A stretch of 64,000 nt of DNA from NCBI GenBank assembly GCA_029582165.1, contig CM055888.1, forward strand, positions 31,325,408 through 31,389,407, given 5' to 3'. Source of the DNA: Portulaca oleracea (taxonomy: Eukaryota > Streptophyta > Magnoliopsida > Caryophyllales > Portulacaceae). The position numbers and the translations under genes are program-made. The notes under the pieces were generated by a model. It was given only the letters and a program-made list of their open reading frames with translations. It searched no databases and had not been told where the DNA came from. This document shows, one piece after another, positions 24,921 to 33,891 of this stretch. Position 1 is the stretch's first letter, and every line of letters starts with the position of its first letter.

Positions 24921-25501
24921 TCCAACACAAATTTTATCTAGTTTAACTTCCACACAAGATTCGGAAGCATGATATGGAGATTCACAATGCACGCACAAAG
25001 GATGAGACTCAATCATATCACTTTGGGAAAGATCATAACAGTTTTCCACATAACCCCCACCATAAAATTGATCATCAACATACACGGGGTATTCACATGA
25101 TTGTTCAGGCAAGGTCTCACAAAAATTTTCCATATACTCCCCACCACTAGATTGATCATAAGGATTTTGGGGTATTCTTGATATGGTATGGCTAAAGTCT
25201 CGGAGGGTGGTGCATGAGGGAATTGGAAGCTAGGACTAACACTTTATTGCTCAAATTCATAAGAATCCCTAGACAACCATTCAAGTAATTCCCATGCTTT
25301 TTCTTCTCCTAAACTAGAAAACCCGTAATTATCTAAAAGGTTTCGGGTCTCATAGTTCACACCCTCATTTACAATTCCCAAAAGATCTAATGTACCATAA
25401 AAGATACCATACAATTCACATTGAGCACGATAATCATGTAATCTAGCAAAGTACCTCCAAAATATTTCATGCTCAAATTGGGGGAATTGGGGACTAGCCA
25501 T
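24921..25501 (-). pseudogene. Acidic ORF of the outer element, N-terminal part
   Basis: The start is ATG at 25501, reading MASPQFPQFEHEIFWRYFARL, with a gag-like block to YEFEQ and a stop at 25244. The reading resumes in another frame as MENFCETLPEQSCEYP (25133) and runs to KICVG at the insertion point, where it joins the part at 17344. The first 86 residues are clearly homologous to the inner copy at 19936. Stops and one frameshift make it non-functional. Confidence 0.75.
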
Positions 25502-25631
25502 ACTTCTCTATTTGTTTTTTTTTCTTTTTTTTTCGATATTCAAATTTTTGTGCTATATTTTTCTAGCGTAATCAAGAAAGCAATAAACTATATACACACA
25601 AACCAACAACCTAATTTACCAAATAACGCCA

Positions 25632-25649
25632 TCCCCAGCAACGACGCCA
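25632..25649 (-). promoter_or_regulatory. Primer binding site of the outer element
   Basis: On the - strand TGGCGTCGTTGCTGGGGA follows the 5' LTR (25651-27014) after one base. It is tRNA-Asp-like and two substitutions away from the family form TGGCGCCGTTGCCGGGGA. Confidence 0.78.
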
Positions 25650-25650
25650 T

Positions 25651-26103
25651 TGTTCGGTTGTAATTTTTGGGTTTTTGTGAGGTAAGGGTTGTCGATCCAC
25701 GAGGATGGGTGTTTAGGCTTGATAAAGAAATCGGTTTGCGTTTGGGTTTTTCTCAATGCGGAAAGCAGTAAATTATGTAAAAAAAAAAAGCAATAAACTA
25801 ACCTAGACATGGATTCAAGAAAGCAATAAAAGCGTGAAATCAAATAAAGCAATAAAAAGTATGAATGAAGAACTACAATGAACAATGAAATTGGGGCAAA
25901 GAAATTATACATTCGATGAACTAATCTTCAATCTACACTTGTAATTTCTCCCGAACAAGCAAGAAAATGTAGATTGAATTACTAAGAATCCCCAAATCCC
26001 CACTTGAGAATGGAATTTGTGACCCTTACCCCTCCTCCTTACTAAAAGTGAATTTGTGGTGAGATTAGCACTAGAAACTTTGAAATCAAACATCAATGGA
26101 GAC

Positions 26104-26139
<36 letters not shown>

Positions 26140-27014
26140 AAGAGAGAAAAAGCTTGTAAACTTCAATGGAAACTTGCTTGAATTGAGAATGCTTGAAGAA
26201 AGATTGCAAGAAAGCTTGAAGAAACTTGAAGAACAATTAAAGGATTAAGGCAAAATTAAAGAAAGCAATTAAACCTAATCTAACCTAAACCTACTCTAAA
26301 ACTCAATAAAAGCTAAGCTAAAAGATAAGATTTAGGTCTGAATTACATTGAGTATTTATAGAAGGAACACAAATACAACCCAAAACCCTAGGATTAAACG
26401 TACAACACGCGCAGAGGTTTCCGCAAAATTGGGCAAGTCGTGGGCGCGACACATGCCGTCGCGGTCGTGACGCCCCACTGCACCGTTCCATCCGTCAGCC
26501 ATTCAAGCGTCCGTTGCGTGCGTGAAACTCCTGGTCGCGGGCGCGACCTGGTTCTGTCGCGGGCGCAACAGAGTGTTTCTTGGGCGTGATCAACGACTGT
26601 CCGCAACACTTGTCTTCTTGCCGTAGTTGGTCGCAGGCGTGACGTATTGAGTCACGGGCGTGACCTTCGTCTGCCTTCTTGCCTTGTCGACCTCCTTTGG
26701 GCTGTAGCGCCCGTTACCAGCGTTGTAGCGGATGCTAAGCCCCTGTTTTGCATCAAAACATGACAAGGGGTTCCCGGGTTGGTTTCGCCTCGGTTCTCGG
26801 CCCAGTTTGACTCGGGTTGACTCGGAAAATCGCGGGTTGGCTCGGGAAATCGCTCGGGATTCACTAAAAAGCCTCAATTAAGCCAAAATTTTGTCTAAAT
26901 CTTTATTTTCCTACAAAACACCAAATCATCATATCTAATATATATACAAGGGGCCAAAATAAGCAAAAATACCCTATATAAGAGATAAAATTCGGCTCGG
27001 AACGAGATCGAACA
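25651..27014 (-). repeat. 5' LTR of the outer non-autonomous element
   Basis: This pairs with 10559-11928. On the + strand it starts TGTTCGGTTGTAATTTTTGGG and ends GAGATCGAACA, then the GGCAA duplication. It carries the same (AG)n run (26107-26134) and the GC-rich GTCGCGGGCGCGAC-word cluster (26430-26740). Confidence 0.88.
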
Positions 27015-27019
27015 GGCAA

Positions 27020-28799
27020 CTCTGCGGGCATGCTTGAACTCTCCAAATACGTCTTGGACGGCCTCAGGTACTTAAGCTTCTTTTTTGTCACCTTATTCCC
27101 TCTTAAGAGTGGCTAAGTAGGTAGGCTCCTTCTTCATTCCATTCGAAAGTTGAAGGGCGGAGATCATCCTTCTGTCATCAATGTTCGTCCTTATCGGGAC
27201 GACACAATTTGTTTTTTCCTCCACAATGCACATAACATTGGCGAAGGGGATGAGGAAGGCCTTCGCCTTGACAAAGAAATCAATCCCAAGTAGAATTTCT
27301 TGTCATCTAAGGGAGCGACAATGATATCGACCTTACCTTCCCATTGTCTGATGCTAATGGGAGTATCCTTGGCAACTCCATAGATCAGGAGTTTTTCTTC
27401 ATTTACTCCCTTAACAAAACCCTTGGTTTGGGTGTAGGAGAGGCCCACTTCATCGGCAAGCTTCTTGGATGTATAAACCATGTCTGCACTTGTGTTCAAC
27501 AACACTTGGAGAGGCTTTTTGATGTGTGTCTCTATGTACATGCGCCCACGGGATCCTTGCTCGACCTTAGCTTGGACGGTGCTAAGGAATTTTGGAGAAG
27601 ATATCCTCTTCTCCTCTTCTTTCTTTTCTTCTTCCCTTATGAGGAAGACAATCTTTTCCCTCATATGACATTTGGCAACCCGGTGTGGCCCATTGTATAA
27701 GAAGCATGAGTACCTTCTTGGAGCGTCATCCTTTTTGCCTTTTCCCTTGTCCTTGTCATGGCTTTTGAAGGGTCGATCCTTCTTGGTTGACTCGTCTCGA
27801 TTTCCCCTATCTTTGTCACTGTTACTTGGCTTCTTACTTGGTCCCTTGGAGAACTCTCGCCTACGCTCGGGTAGGGTGTCAACAACAACAATTGCTGAAT
27901 CAATATCATTCACCACTTGTCACTAGCCCACAGTTGCAATCTTTCAAGGAACATAAACAACTTGTCCTTGGCACTCATATCGGTGTTCTCCAACATGAGT
28001 TCTTGGAAGTTCTTAACGTACACCCGAATACGTACATCCTTGTGTTGGAGGTGTCGAAGCCTAGTTCGAGCTTCGAATTCGACATCCTCCAAATAAAATT
28101 GCCTCTTAAGCTCCCTCTTTAGTTGATCCCAAGTAGTGATGTGATCAAATGTTCTGATGGTGCCATCCTTACACCTGCCTCGCCACTATATTAAGGCAAC
28201 GTCTTTAAAGTATTGGGAAGTGATGTTTACCTTCTTTCTCTCGTCCACTATGTTGCTGGACTCAAAGTATGACTCCACATTCTAAATGAAGTCATCAATC
28301 TCCCGTGCATTCCTTGGCCCCTTATAGAAAGCTGGAGGAGGAGTGTTATCCTTCTTGAAGAAGGAAATCTCCGTAATGCCTCTACCATTGACCAGTGAGA
28401 CCATGCAAGTCTTCAATGGCAACTCAAATTCTTCCACCTTGTTAGTAAGATACTCGACTACTGACTTGCAATCGCTAGCTTCCTCTTAAGGGCTCTTCAA
28501 CTCCTTTTTGAGAGAATCATCCCAACAAGATAGGCCTTAAGAGAATCAAAGGCGCTTTGCACGTCGTCTTGGAATTCCTTCATCTCATCCTTATAAGCAA
28601 ACTCCTCTGTGTCTTCAGCCTTTCCCATCAAGACCTCGACTTCCTTCACCAGGTGAGACATGATGTCTTCCACCTCGATCACTCTTTCATCAAGAGTGGC
28701 AAGTTCCGGGTTCTCCATGCTCTCCTCATTCCCCTTACCCTTCTTGGAAATTTCCTCGACCATACTCGACATGACTTCTCCCACACACGGACTTCTCAA
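27020..28799 (-). pseudogene. Chromovirus gag and protease remnants
   Basis: The - strand from 28799 gives a gag N-terminus (ATLDERVIEVEDIMSHLVKEV), a capsid-like part (VYVKNFQELMLENTDMSAKD), a damaged zinc knuckle (CFLYNGPHRVAKC), and a protease with a changed active site: VLLNTSADMVYTS where family members read close to ALVDTGATHNF. The readings end in RT linker sequence near 27020-27110 (VFGEFKHA), broken by the 16.5-kb insertion at 27014. Several stops separate the blocks. The gene once made the particle core and processing enzyme of the chromovirus. Confidence 0.85.
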
Positions 28800-28805
28800 A
28801 CTGAG

Positions 28806-28817
28806 ACTCTGATACCA
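28806..28817 (-). promoter_or_regulatory. Primer binding site, initiator tRNA-Met type
   Basis: On the - strand TTTGGTATCAGAGT directly follows the 5' LTR. TGGTATCAGAGC is the usual complement of the plant initiator tRNA-Met 3' end, so there is one mismatch at the last base. Confidence 0.85.
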
Positions 28818-28819
28818 AA

Positions 28820-29262
28820 TGTCACGGGGTGACTTTAATTTGTACGACTACCCATGCGACGCTAGCAAAATTTGACCCGAGTTTATCTTATAAGCTTGCT
28901 AGTAAGCCTTTCACAAGCTTAACTTAGACTATGAGAGACTAAGAAAGCTTTGAAGACAAAGTCGAGAGACAAGAGTGTGATTGGGAGAATGCTTTGAGTA
29001 TTGCTTCCAAATAATAGATGGTTACAAATGAGACCCCAAGGGGGTATTTATACACTCTCACCTCCTCAATCGGCAGTGGAGATTGATTTGATCCGTATCT
29101 AACATTATGTACAAGTGTAGAGTACTCTTAAATATTCTAGGACATTCATGAATAGTCTAGAGAAATCAAGGGAACTCTAGAAATTGTAAAGAAGTCTAGA
29201 AAATTCTAAAGACCTCATTAAAAATATGGAGTATTGCGGATGTTCCGGAAAATTCCGTGACA
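28820..29262 (-). repeat. 5' LTR of the chromovirus
   Basis: On the + strand this starts TGTCACGGGGTGAC and ends TTCCGTGACA, followed by CTAA. It pairs with 4180-4688 and is about 66 bp shorter. Confidence 0.88.
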
Positions 29263-29408
29263 CTAAATTGAAGGCTAAAAAATCACCCTTGGATTTGTTG
29301 AGGAGTGAGAAATAGATTTACTGTCGTAAATTATAAGATACTAATGACCGTACGGAGACATGAGCGAACGTTCTTGCGTGGAGTCACGCATTTGAATTTA
29401 CACTGGAT

Positions 29409-29650
29409 GCAGTATTAGGTTTTTTAGGCGTATTTTTTGCATTTTACTATGTATTTTTCTTCAATTTTTATTCATCAACAACAATGCAAAAATTGATTTT
29501 TTAGGTGCAATTTTTGTATTTTACAGTGTATTTTTGTCATCAATAACAATACAAAAATTAGTTTTTTAGGTCCATTTTTTTTGTATTTTACAGTGTATTT
29601 TTCTTCAATTTTAGTGTATATTACTCATCAACAACAATACAAAAATCAAT
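29409..29650. repeat. Three imperfect tandem units, AT-rich
   Basis: Each unit starts near TTTTTTAGG, continues with TGTATTTTACAGTGTATTTTT and ends with CATCAACAACAATACAAAAAT. Units lie at about 29409-29491, 29492-29550 and 29551-29650. They are not coding. A similar, more diverged AT-rich repetition follows at 30060-30365. Confidence 0.7.
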
Positions 29651-29713
29651 AAATTTATTTTCTTATCAACAAAAATTTAATGGTTCGTTGGTAAGTATAT
29701 TTAATGACAAGTA

Positions 29714-29991
29714 CTACCTTTGTCACTCCGTGCCACAATACTTGTCACTTTAACTAATTTCTTTGTCTTATAATACTTGTCACTTTATAATTTCAATGCA
29801 ACTTTTTCCAACTAACTACCTTTTTATTAGTTTTTCCCATACAAAAATAGAAAAAGTGAGAGAGAGAAATATATTTATACAATTTAATACTAATATTTCA
29901 CAACTTTTCATACAACACAATACTTAACTAACTTATTTCATTGATTTTTTAAATTTTGGCTAAATGAACAAGTAATATGGGAAGGAGGTAG
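29714..29991. mobile_element. Stowaway-like MITE, 278 bp
   Basis: A TA duplication brackets an element that begins CTACCTTTGTCAC and ends GGGAAGGAGGTAG. An internal CACAATACTTGTCACTTT phrase is repeated. TA duplications and CTACCTCCGTCCC-like ends are typical of Tc1/mariner-derived Stowaway elements. Confidence 0.75.
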
Positions 29992-30059
29992 TATATCTTT
30001 TTCATCAAAACTGTTATATTTTTCTGATAAAATAAATGTATCTTTTGCCCAAATGTAAT

Positions 30060-30365
30060 CTATTTTCTGATATAACTTTTCTATTTTCCTATGTATTATT
30101 TACGTAAAGTATTATTATATCTACATTACAGTGTACTATTTTCATTATAATTGTTATATTTTTTTCTATGATGTAAAAGATGTATTATTTCTATTTTTTG
30201 ATATAGCTTTTTCTGTTTTCCTCTGTATCTTTTATGCAATGCAATATAGTTACGTTATTGTGTATTTTTTAATTAATCATAAATATTATATTTTTTCCAT
30301 GATGTAAATATATCTTTTACTCTATATAATATATTATTTCTATTGTCTGATGTAACTTTAACATA
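30060..30365. repeat. AT-rich degenerate tandem repetition
   Basis: A phrase close to TGATATAACTTTTCTATTTTCCT returns at about 30068, 30199 and 30347, with TTATATTTTTT and GATGTAAA phrases between. The spacing is irregular (roughly 130-150 bp). No gene is seen. Confidence 0.5.
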
Positions 30366-30383
30366 AGTGAATATTTATGTATT

Positions 30384-30783
30384 GAGCACCCGCAATGGTG
30401 AGTTTGAGTTTGACTAATTGTATGACGTGGGATCTGTGGACCCCTATCAAGAGAGTCAAAATTTAACTTTTTATTTAGTTAGCTTTCCAATGGTGAGAAT
30501 GAGTTTGACTCATACTAATTAAAAAAAATAAATGGTCCCACTTAAGAATATAATTAATTTGATTATATTGATAAAAATGAGATGGAGGAGGAGAGAGAAA
30601 AAATATGATTAAAATATTAATATTTCAAACTCGCTTTCAAACTCGTCTCGCGAGACTGAAAGCGAGATTCTCGCGAGACGAGTTTCATTCTCACCACTGA
30701 AATGTCGTACACGACCTCAATTCATTCTCGTTTCATGCAACGTCAGCAGTGAGTCGAATTAAAACTCACCATTGCATATGCTC
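30384..30783. mobile_element. MITE with about 22-bp inverted ends
   Basis: The left end GAGCACCCGCAATGGTGAGTTT matches the reverse complement of the right end AACTCACCATTGCATATGCTC with few changes. An inner palindrome, TCTCGCGAGAC, occurs twice (about 30636 and 30672). GAGCATCCGCAATGG-type ends are common in plant MITEs. No clear target duplication could be fixed. Confidence 0.65.
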
Positions 30784-31566
30784 TTTTGATGCATCATTTT
30801 GAGATGCATCTTTTCCATTATTTAATGCATCTTTGATTATTAATACCTTGCAAAATACTAACATGTTTATGATATAGGGATGCGTGAACAGCCGCAATTG
30901 GAGTTGGGTGTAGGATTCTTTAATTCCACTTTTTTATTTTGATTATTTCAAAATTAGGGTTATTGACTAGGAAGGACGGCCCAGGAGGCCAATTGACCAA
31001 ATGATCTGCCCAGGACACTTAAGTCCTAATTTATGGGCAATGGTAGGGCACATGTGGCTGACTCATCCCCCCTCATTCTCTCTCTACAAAAAACAAAGCA
31101 AGGGGGGATGGACAGAGCTGGCTCACGGCGACGAGGGACAACAGGGCGGCGAGGGGCTCGGGTGGCGGAGTTCGGGAAGGCGACGGCCGGCGCACCGGTG
31201 GTGGTGTCGGGGAACCCACTGCGGCGGGGATTGCATATGAGTTGGATAAGAAGGGGTCGAGATCTGGGCGGCGAAATGGCTTCCACGGCCGCAGCCACCG
31301 CAAAGTCGGCAAAAGCGGCAGAGACAGAGCCGACGTCGGCTTCGGATTCGGATTCGGATTCCGGCGAACCAAATCAGATAGCGTCTTTTTTTGGTTATCC
31401 GGGTGGATTCCCACCTCCCAAATCAGAACGACAGAGCTATGGCGTCGTCTAGGTGAATTCCGACCTCCGGGAGGTCCTCCTCGTCGGAGTTTAAGAGTTC
31501 CAAGAAGTTTACGCAGTTTTCCGGGGAATCGTTGACGATGGTTATGGCTACAAAGTGTTCTCCGAG

Positions 31567-32251
31567 TGTTAGACTCAGATACCCTTGTGAGGCTCTGATA
31601 CCACTTGTTAGACAAAATAGTAGCAAGGTAACAGCGGAAGCGAAAATAAATAAACTGAGATGAAGGAAATTACGACAAAATTCAGGAACAAAATAATAAG
31701 AGCGATAAAAGAATACAACCACAAGGTTTACGTGGGAAACCGAAGAACTCGGAGAAAAACCCACGGACGGCGACAGCCAGAAAACAATCCACTATGAGAA
31801 AGGAGGAGTACAACCTGATCACTATCACAAGGTGTGATACGATCTACAACAGAGGAGATTACTATCACAATCTCTCTCACTCACAACTCACAATCTTTCT
31901 CTCTCGGGATACAATTGGATCGAAAATATTGGTGAGACCTTTTTCCCTCTCAATATTTTCTCCCTCTCTGACTCTCTATAACTCGATCATTGTTCGCCGT
32001 ACTCGACGACGTCAAGCGTCGTGCGCCACGCGCCGTACGCTGTGTCGTAAAATAAAGTGGAGAATACCGAACCCTATTTATAGGAAAACTTCCTATAAAC
32101 CTAACTTGACTCCCACTCTAATTAGATTTAGAATCTAATACAATTAGGAAACCCAACATAATAAGGAAACCTAAATAATATCCTAATACAATTAGGAAAC
32201 AAATAATTGTGAGATCAAGAGATTCGGTGATTTTAGGACGCATTCCTAACA
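31567..32251 (-). mobile_element. Copia-type deletion derivative nested in the MULE
   Basis: CCGAG is duplicated at 31562-31566 and 32252-32256. A complete LTR runs from 31606 (TGTTAGACAAAATAG) to 32251 (ATTCCTAACA). Next to it, on the - strand, is an initiator tRNA-Met primer site (AGTGGTATCAGAGC). Only 8 bases of the other LTR (TGTTAGAC at 31567) and a short body remain. Thus one LTR and nearly the whole body were deleted. Removing it rejoins the reading KVFSEFEF across CCGAG in the captured gene fragment. Confidence 0.8.
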
Positions 32252-32256
32252 CCGAG

Positions 32257-32884
32257 TTTGAATTCCGGTTGGTTTCTGAGTTTGGGGATGAATTGGGACT
32301 GAGTTTTAATAAATTTATGGGTTCCGGGTGATTTCTGAGTTTGAATTCCAAGAAATCTAACAAATCTGAGCCAAGTAAAAGCTCTAATCAAGCTGTTGAG
32401 AAATTGATGGATGAACATGCAGGTATTACTTCCACTATATGGGTCAAATATTGTCAATATTATCTGGTCTTACTATTATCAATATGATTTTTTTTTTTTG
32501 AAGGTTGCTCTGAATCTGAGCCAGATGAAGGTATACTTGACGGAAGCAAGGTGGAAGACATGAATGCCGACGAATCAACACAAAGCAAAAGTTGCAGTCA
32601 GGCTGTTGAAGGGTCGACAATATCAGTCAACGAAGGTGAAGATATTCTTGACGATAAGCCTGTCAATGAAGGTGACGGTATGCTTGCTGAGGAGGCTGTC
32701 AATGAAGGTGAAGGTGTTCTTGGTGAGAAGTCTGTCAACAAAGATAAAGATTTCCAGTGTGACCATTTAGGTGCTGCTAAGATTGGGGGTCGAATAATGT
32801 GTTTCTTGTGTGGTCTTTTTGATGATATACCGAAATCTAAGCAGGCCAAAGTTTCTTCTGAGAAACCCAAACATGAAGTTAAAG
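32257..32884 (+). pseudogene. Captured gene fragment inside the MULE
   Basis: A + strand reading with coding character flanks the Copia insertion (DDGYGYKVFSEFEFRLVSEF begins before 31566 and continues after 32251). After a stop near 32330 it runs on as KSNKSEPSKSSNQAVEKLMD to a donor at 32422/32423. An acceptor at 32503 restarts it in frame, giving an acidic serine- and glutamate-rich exon to 32884 (QCDHLGAAKIGGRIMCFLCG). The conserved GT-AG intron suggests capture from a host gene. An inverted partial copy of the SEPSKSS block lies at 33000-33075. I do not recognise the source gene. Confidence 0.55.
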
Positions 32885-33464
32885 GTAAATATTTATCAAT
32901 CTAAAAACACTCCCACCTGCTTTATATTATATCTGTTACTTTTTGTTGTCAAATGCATCAACATGGCTGGTTTGTGACATTGAAGGTACAGTTGAGGCCA
33001 ATTTCTCAATAGCTTGACTAGAGCTTTTACTTGGCTCAGAAACAACAATCTCAAAAACAGAATACTCCATTGATGAGGATCGAAGGTGTCCATTAATTGA
33101 TGACAAAGTTTGATGGGAAGCTATTTCTGGAAATAGAATGCCCAAAGAAGCAGCAGAAGAAATTTGGAGATCGCGCACTAGCGACTTCCCCGACACCACC
33201 ACCAGTGCTCCAGTCGTCGCCTTCCCGAACTCCGCCATCCGAGCCCCTCGCCGCCCTGTTGTCCGTCTTCGCCGTGAGCCAGCCCTGTCCATCCCCCCTT
33301 TGCTCTGTTTTCTGTAGAGAGAGAATGAGGGAAGGAGGGGGGGGGGGTGAGTCAGCCACATAAGTCCTACCATTGCCCATAAATTAGGACTTAAGTTTCC
33401 TGAGCAGATCATTTGGTCAATTGGCCCCCTGGGCCGTCCTTTATGGTCATTCACCTCAAAATTA

Positions 33465-33891
33465 AAGTGGCAGCAATTGTTTTTGGGCTTTTTATAAGTT
33501 GGGCTGAATGTGTTCTCTATATAGGCCAAATCAATTTCAGTGGAAGTATCACAAGGTTGACAACTTTTAAAGATGCATTTTTTTAAAAAAAAAATATTTC
33601 ACTTTTAATATAATTAAATATCTTATGCAACTTAAGGGTCGTGTTTCCCCTACTGTGTCGGACCCTTAGATACCGTATTCCCGTGTCCGTAATTTTTAAG
33701 GATGCCACGTCAAACCCTTGGATCAGTGCCCGTGTATCGGACACCCTGTCCCGAGTCCAGGGGATGCGATTTTACAGGAATTACATATTAAAGATACAAC
33801 ATTATTGTTGTGTGTGTATACCAGTATATGTACACAACTACACATACAAGCTTTGAAACATCAGAATGTGCACGGTCATTTACATTCCCTA
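33465..33891. other. Short intergenic space and 3' flank of beta-galactosidase
   Basis: This contains the 3' UTR of the - strand beta-galactosidase and a GC-rich block near 33640-33780 with repeated cccgtgtc/gtgtcgg words. A similar block is at 54240-54330, so it is probably a dispersed repeat. No exon was found. Confidence 0.5.

Larger units (their letters stand above)
10559..27014 (-). mobile_element. Non-autonomous LTR retrotransposon (outer copy)
   Basis: The ends are TGTTCGG and CGAACA, with an exact GGCAA duplication at 10554-10558 and 27015-27019. LTRs are 10559-11928 and 25651-27014. On the - strand a tRNA-Asp-like primer site follows the right-hand LTR, and a TGTGTGGGAGTG polypurine tract precedes the left-hand one. 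The interior holds one degraded acidic ORF (25501 to 16102, interrupted) and no recognisable protease, reverse transcriptase or integrase, so mobility must have depended on a partner element. Without the two nested insertions (2.3 and 7.6 kb) it would be about 6.6 kb. The primer site and the GAGGACATTG/GTGTGGG motifs resemble the Athila/Tat lineage, an inference. Confidence 0.85.
4180..29262 (-). mobile_element. Degenerate Ty3/Gypsy chromovirus carrying nested insertions
   Basis: Two LTRs begin TGTCAC and end TGACA, at 4180-4688 and 28820-29262. CTAA flanks both ends (ACTAA before the left end, CTAA after the right), consistent with a target duplication. Reading the - strand from right to left gives 5' LTR, a tRNA-iMet-type primer site, gag-protease, reverse transcriptase, RNase H, integrase, chromodomain, polypurine tract and 3' LTR. 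The C-terminal chromodomain (LVKWNGLPNSEASWEL) places it among chromoviruses. The coding parts contain many stops and frameshifts, so the copy is dead. Without its insertions (3.0 kb at 6578 and 16.5 kb at 10559) the element would be about 5.6 kb, a normal length for the group. Confidence 0.9.
30957..33455. mobile_element. Mutator-like element with captured sequence (Pack-MULE)
   Basis: An exact 9-bp duplication TCAAAATTA (30948-30956 and 33456-33464) flanks the element. Its inverted ends are about 250 bp long: the left starts GGGTTATTGACTAGGAAGGACGG, and the reverse of the right end reads GGTGAATGACCATAAAGGACGG. Within the arms the same GC-rich sequence appears in both orientations. A 9-bp duplication with long terminal inverted repeats defines Mutator-like elements. 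There is no transposase; the interior is a gene-like fragment with an intron, plus a nested Copia remnant. Confidence 0.85.

Noticed and set aside
31073..31615. 180-residue proline/arginine-rich reading, - strand
   Set aside because: Antisense to the MULE arm and running into the Copia primer site; GC-rich shadow.
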